This document shows positions 62,100-64,000 of a stretch of DNA of 64,000 nucleotides, piece after piece. This DNA comes from an uncultured Pelagibacteraceae bacterium. Its GTDB lineage: Bacteria; Pseudomonadota; Alphaproteobacteria; Pelagibacterales; Pelagibacteraceae. Made by a program: the position numbers and the translations under genes. Each line of letters opens with the position of its first letter. Position 1 is the stretch's first letter. A model generated the notes under the pieces. The model ran no database searches. It was not told where the DNA came from and saw only the letters and a program-made list of their open reading frames with translations. The DNA is taken from NCBI GenBank assembly GCA_902581405.1, contig CACHOJ010000001.1:248001-312000 (forward strand). The letters run 5' to 3'.

Positions 62100-63461
62100 A
62101 TGAATAAAGATATTTTTTTAACAAATAGCTATGGTAGTAAAAAAGAAAAATTCCTACCAATTGATGAAAATAATATCAAAATGTATGTTTGCGGTCCCAC
62201 AGTTTATGATGATCCACATATAGGCAATGCAAGACCACTGGTTATTTTTGATTTACTTTTCAAAGTCTTAAAGTGCAAATATGGTAATGATAAAGTTACA
62301 TATATAAGAAATATTACAGATATAGATGATAAAATAATCCAATCTGCGAAAGATAAAAAAATTACAATCAAAGATTTAACTACGAAAATAAATAAAAATT
62401 TTCAAGAGGATTGTAATTATCTTAATTGTGAAAAACCTAGTTTTCAACCTAAAGCGACTGAAAACATTAATGAGATGATTCAGATGATAAAAAATTTAAT
62501 TGAAAAAGGTTTTGCATATGTAAACAAGAACCACGTTTATTTTGAAGTTAGAAAATTTAAAGGCTATGGAAAATTATCTAACAAAAAAATAGATGATTTA
62601 ATATCTGGATCAAGAGTAGAAGTCTCCAGTAATAAGAAGAATGCTGAAGATTTTGTATTATGGAAACCCTCAAACGAAAGTGAACCTAGCTGGACATCAC
62701 CTTGGGGGGAGGGTAGACCTGGCTGGCATTTAGAATGTTCTGCAATGTCAAAAAAGTACCTTGGTGATAAGTTTGATATTCACGGGGGTGGTAGAGATTT
62801 ATTATTTCCACATCACGAAAATGAAATTGCACAATCATGTTGCTCAAATGGGACAGAAGTTTTTGCTAATTATTGGGTTCACAATGGATTTATAACCCAA
62901 TCAAATGAAAAAATGTCAAAATCACAAGGTAATATTTTAAAAATAAGTAGTTTTAGAGAAAATGTTAATGGTCAAGCTGTAAGATTAGCTTTACTAAGTG
63001 CACATTATAGACAACCGTTAGATTGGAATGATAAACTTTTAGAAGAAAGCCGTAAAACTATCGATAAATGGTACAAAAGCTACATTGAATTAGATAAACT
63101 TAAATTAATCTCTGACGATGACCTTTATCCTCTTTATGATGATTTAAATACACCAAAGTATATAGCAAACCTTCATAAACTTTACGAAAAATCTCTATCA
63201 GGAAATTTAGAAGATAAAAAAGAATTTGTATCTGCATGTAATTTTGTAGGACTACTGAATGAAACTAAAGAAGAATGGAATAATTTTAAGAAAAACAAAT
63301 CCGCATTAAGCAATGATTTAATTGAAATAAAAATTAAAGAGCGAAATAAGGCTAGAGACGATAAAAACTATGAATTAGCAGACAAAATCCGTAATGAACT
63401 TTTGGAAAAAGGAGTTCAAATAGAAGATAAAGATGGTAAAACCTCGTGGAAATTTAAATAA
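62100..63461 (+). CDS. cysS: Cysteinyl-tRNA synthetase
   Basis: CysRS charges tRNA-Cys. The 453-residue class I synthetase has the zinc-site Cys of MYVCGPTVYDDPHIGNARP with the HIGN motif (near residue 28-46), SPWGEGRPGWHLECSAMS near 204-222, the His pair in GGGRDLLFPHHENEIAQS, and KMSKSQGN near 272-279. It overlaps the cimA start by one base (TAATG). Confidence 0.98.
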   Translation: MNKDIFLTNSYGSKKEKFLPIDENNIKMYVCGPTVYDDPHIGNARPLVIFDLLFKVLKCKYGNDKVTYIRNITDIDDKIIQSAKDKKITIKDLTTKINKNFQEDCNYLNCEKPSFQPKATENINEMIQMIKNLIEKGFAYVNKNHVYFEVRKFKGYGKLSNKKIDDLISGSRVEVSSNKKNAEDFVLWKPSNESEPSWTSPWGEGRPGWHLECSAMSKKYLGDKFDIHGGGRDLLFPHHENEIAQSCCSNGTEVFANYWVHNGFITQSNEKMSKSQGNILKISSFRENVNGQAVRLALLSAHYRQPLDWNDKLLEESRKTIDKWYKSYIELDKLKLISDDDLYPLYDDLNTPKYIANLHKLYEKSLSGNLEDKKEFVSACNFVGLLNETKEEWNNFKKNKSALSNDLIEIKIKERNKARDDKNYELADKIRNELLEKGVQIEDKDGKTSWKFK

Positions 63462-64000
63462 TGTCTGACAAAATATACATTTTCGATACTACTTTGCGTG
63501 ATGGTGCGCAGACACAAGGAGTTGATTTTTCACTTGATGACAAAGATAAAATATCAGTAGCATTAGATAACCTGGGAGTAGATTATATAGAGGGTGGTTG
63601 GCCAGGAGCAAATCCTACAGATACAGAATTTTTCAATAAAAAGCATACTTTTAATAATTCCAAATTAACAGCTTTTGGGATGACTAAAAAAACTGATCAT
63701 AGCGCTGAAAATGACCCAATGATATCATCTTTAATAAATTCTAAAGCAAATTCGATTTGTGTGTTTGGAAAATCTTGGGATTTCCATGTTGATGTTGCTT
63801 TGGGCATATCAAAAGAGCAAAATTTGAAAAATATAAGCGAAAGCGCAAAACACATAATTAATTCAGGAAAAGAGTTCATGTTTGACGCTGAACATTTTTT
63901 TGATGGTTATAAATCAAACAAAGAATACGCGTTAAGTTGTATCAAATCTGCATATGACCAAGGCGCTAGATGGATTGTTTTATGCGATACTAACGGTGGA
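63461..64000 (+). CDS. cimA: (R)-citramalate synthase, N-terminal part (runs off the window)
   Basis: The first 180 residues of a LeuA/CimA-family enzyme: IYIFDTTLRDGAQTQGVDFSLDDK is the catalytic opening, and YIEGGWPGANPTDTEFF is typical of CimA rather than isopropylmalate synthase (which has a FPASS-like segment here). VLCDTNGG at the window edge begins the next metal-binding part. Citramalate synthase makes an isoleucine precursor from pyruvate and acetyl-CoA. The C-terminal regulatory domain lies outside the window. Confidence 0.9.
   Translation, partial: MSDKIYIFDTTLRDGAQTQGVDFSLDDKDKISVALDNLGVDYIEGGWPGANPTDTEFFNKKHTFNNSKLTAFGMTKKTDHSAENDPMISSLINSKANSICVFGKSWDFHVDVALGISKEQNLKNISESAKHIINSGKEFMFDAEHFFDGYKSNKEYALSCIKSAYDQGARWIVLCDTNGG

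Noticed and set aside
1-64000. CRISPR arrays, insertion sequences, prophage genes or riboswitches
   Set aside because: No regularly spaced repeats, transposase or integrase motifs, or phage structural genes were seen, and no intergenic gap is long enough for the larger riboswitch classes; short SAR11-type motifs were looked for by eye only.

Overview
The window is strongly AT-rich and very compactly coded. Neighbouring genes usually touch or overlap by 1 to 4 bases, and no gene-free stretch reaches 300 bases. Proteins are rich in Lys, Asn and Ile. Solute-binding-protein transporters are numerous: three TRAP systems, one tripartite tricarboxylate (TTT) system and one polar amino-acid ABC system. 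There are no insertion sequences, phage genes or CRISPR arrays. This points to a streamlined marine alphaproteobacterium of the SAR11/Pelagibacterales type. The assignment is inferred from gene style and content, not from an rRNA gene. About 70 protein genes and one tRNA-Met are described.

Layout. 1-5.4 kb: end of an unknown gene, a secreted alpha/beta hydrolase, a TRAP transporter on the minus strand, two small unknown genes and a GST-like protein. 5.4-11.2 kb: tRNA-Met, then a methylthioadenosine (MTA) salvage block (apt, mtnP, a phytanoyl-CoA-dioxygenase-like gene, mtnA) running into a sulfatase. 11.2-18.3 kb: a second TRAP system mixed with a fumarylacetoacetase-family hydrolase, a type I extradiol dioxygenase, an aromatic-ring FAD monooxygenase and a BKACE enzyme, which look like a small aromatic-acid uptake and degradation module. 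18.3-23.1 kb: a fuculose-aldolase-like class II aldolase, a fused SpeD-SpeE polyamine enzyme, an ABC transporter lacking its own ATPase gene, and a nitrilase. 23-34.6 kb: MATE exporter, glycosyltransferases, TSUP and AbrB membrane proteins, a TctCBA transporter coupled to a Tat-exported amine oxidase, a redoxin and a gamma carbonic anhydrase. 34.6-36.9 kb: three consecutive secreted proteins, two with HExxH motifs. 37-45.8 kb: a PNPOx-like protein, a hydroxyisobutyrate-type dehydrogenase, an MFS carrier, rpoZ, then a CoA-transferase, a third TRAP system and malonyl-CoA decarboxylase. 45.8-64 kb: housekeeping genes (dusA, phosphohexomutase, nrdAB, prpDBC, gph, a GlmU fragment, glmS, class II DAHP synthase, nadE, cysS, start of cimA).

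How the parts work together. SpeE chemistry releases MTA. MtnP, MtnA and a FucA-like aldolase beside speDE are the enzyme set of the MTA 'DHAP shunt', with Apt recovering the adenine, so the two blocks may form one polyamine/MTA cycle. The third TRAP system, the CoA-transferase and malonyl-CoA decarboxylase read as a malonate-type uptake, activation and decarboxylation route. prpDBC handles propionyl-CoA.

The most striking non-coding signal is a stable hairpin directly after four of the five solute-binding-protein genes. Two of these hairpins have intrinsic-terminator form, and they overlap the start codon or ribosome-binding region of the next transporter gene. This looks like a shared way of making much more binding protein than membrane subunit. 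Several promoters share the layout TTGAyw-N17-TwTwAT.
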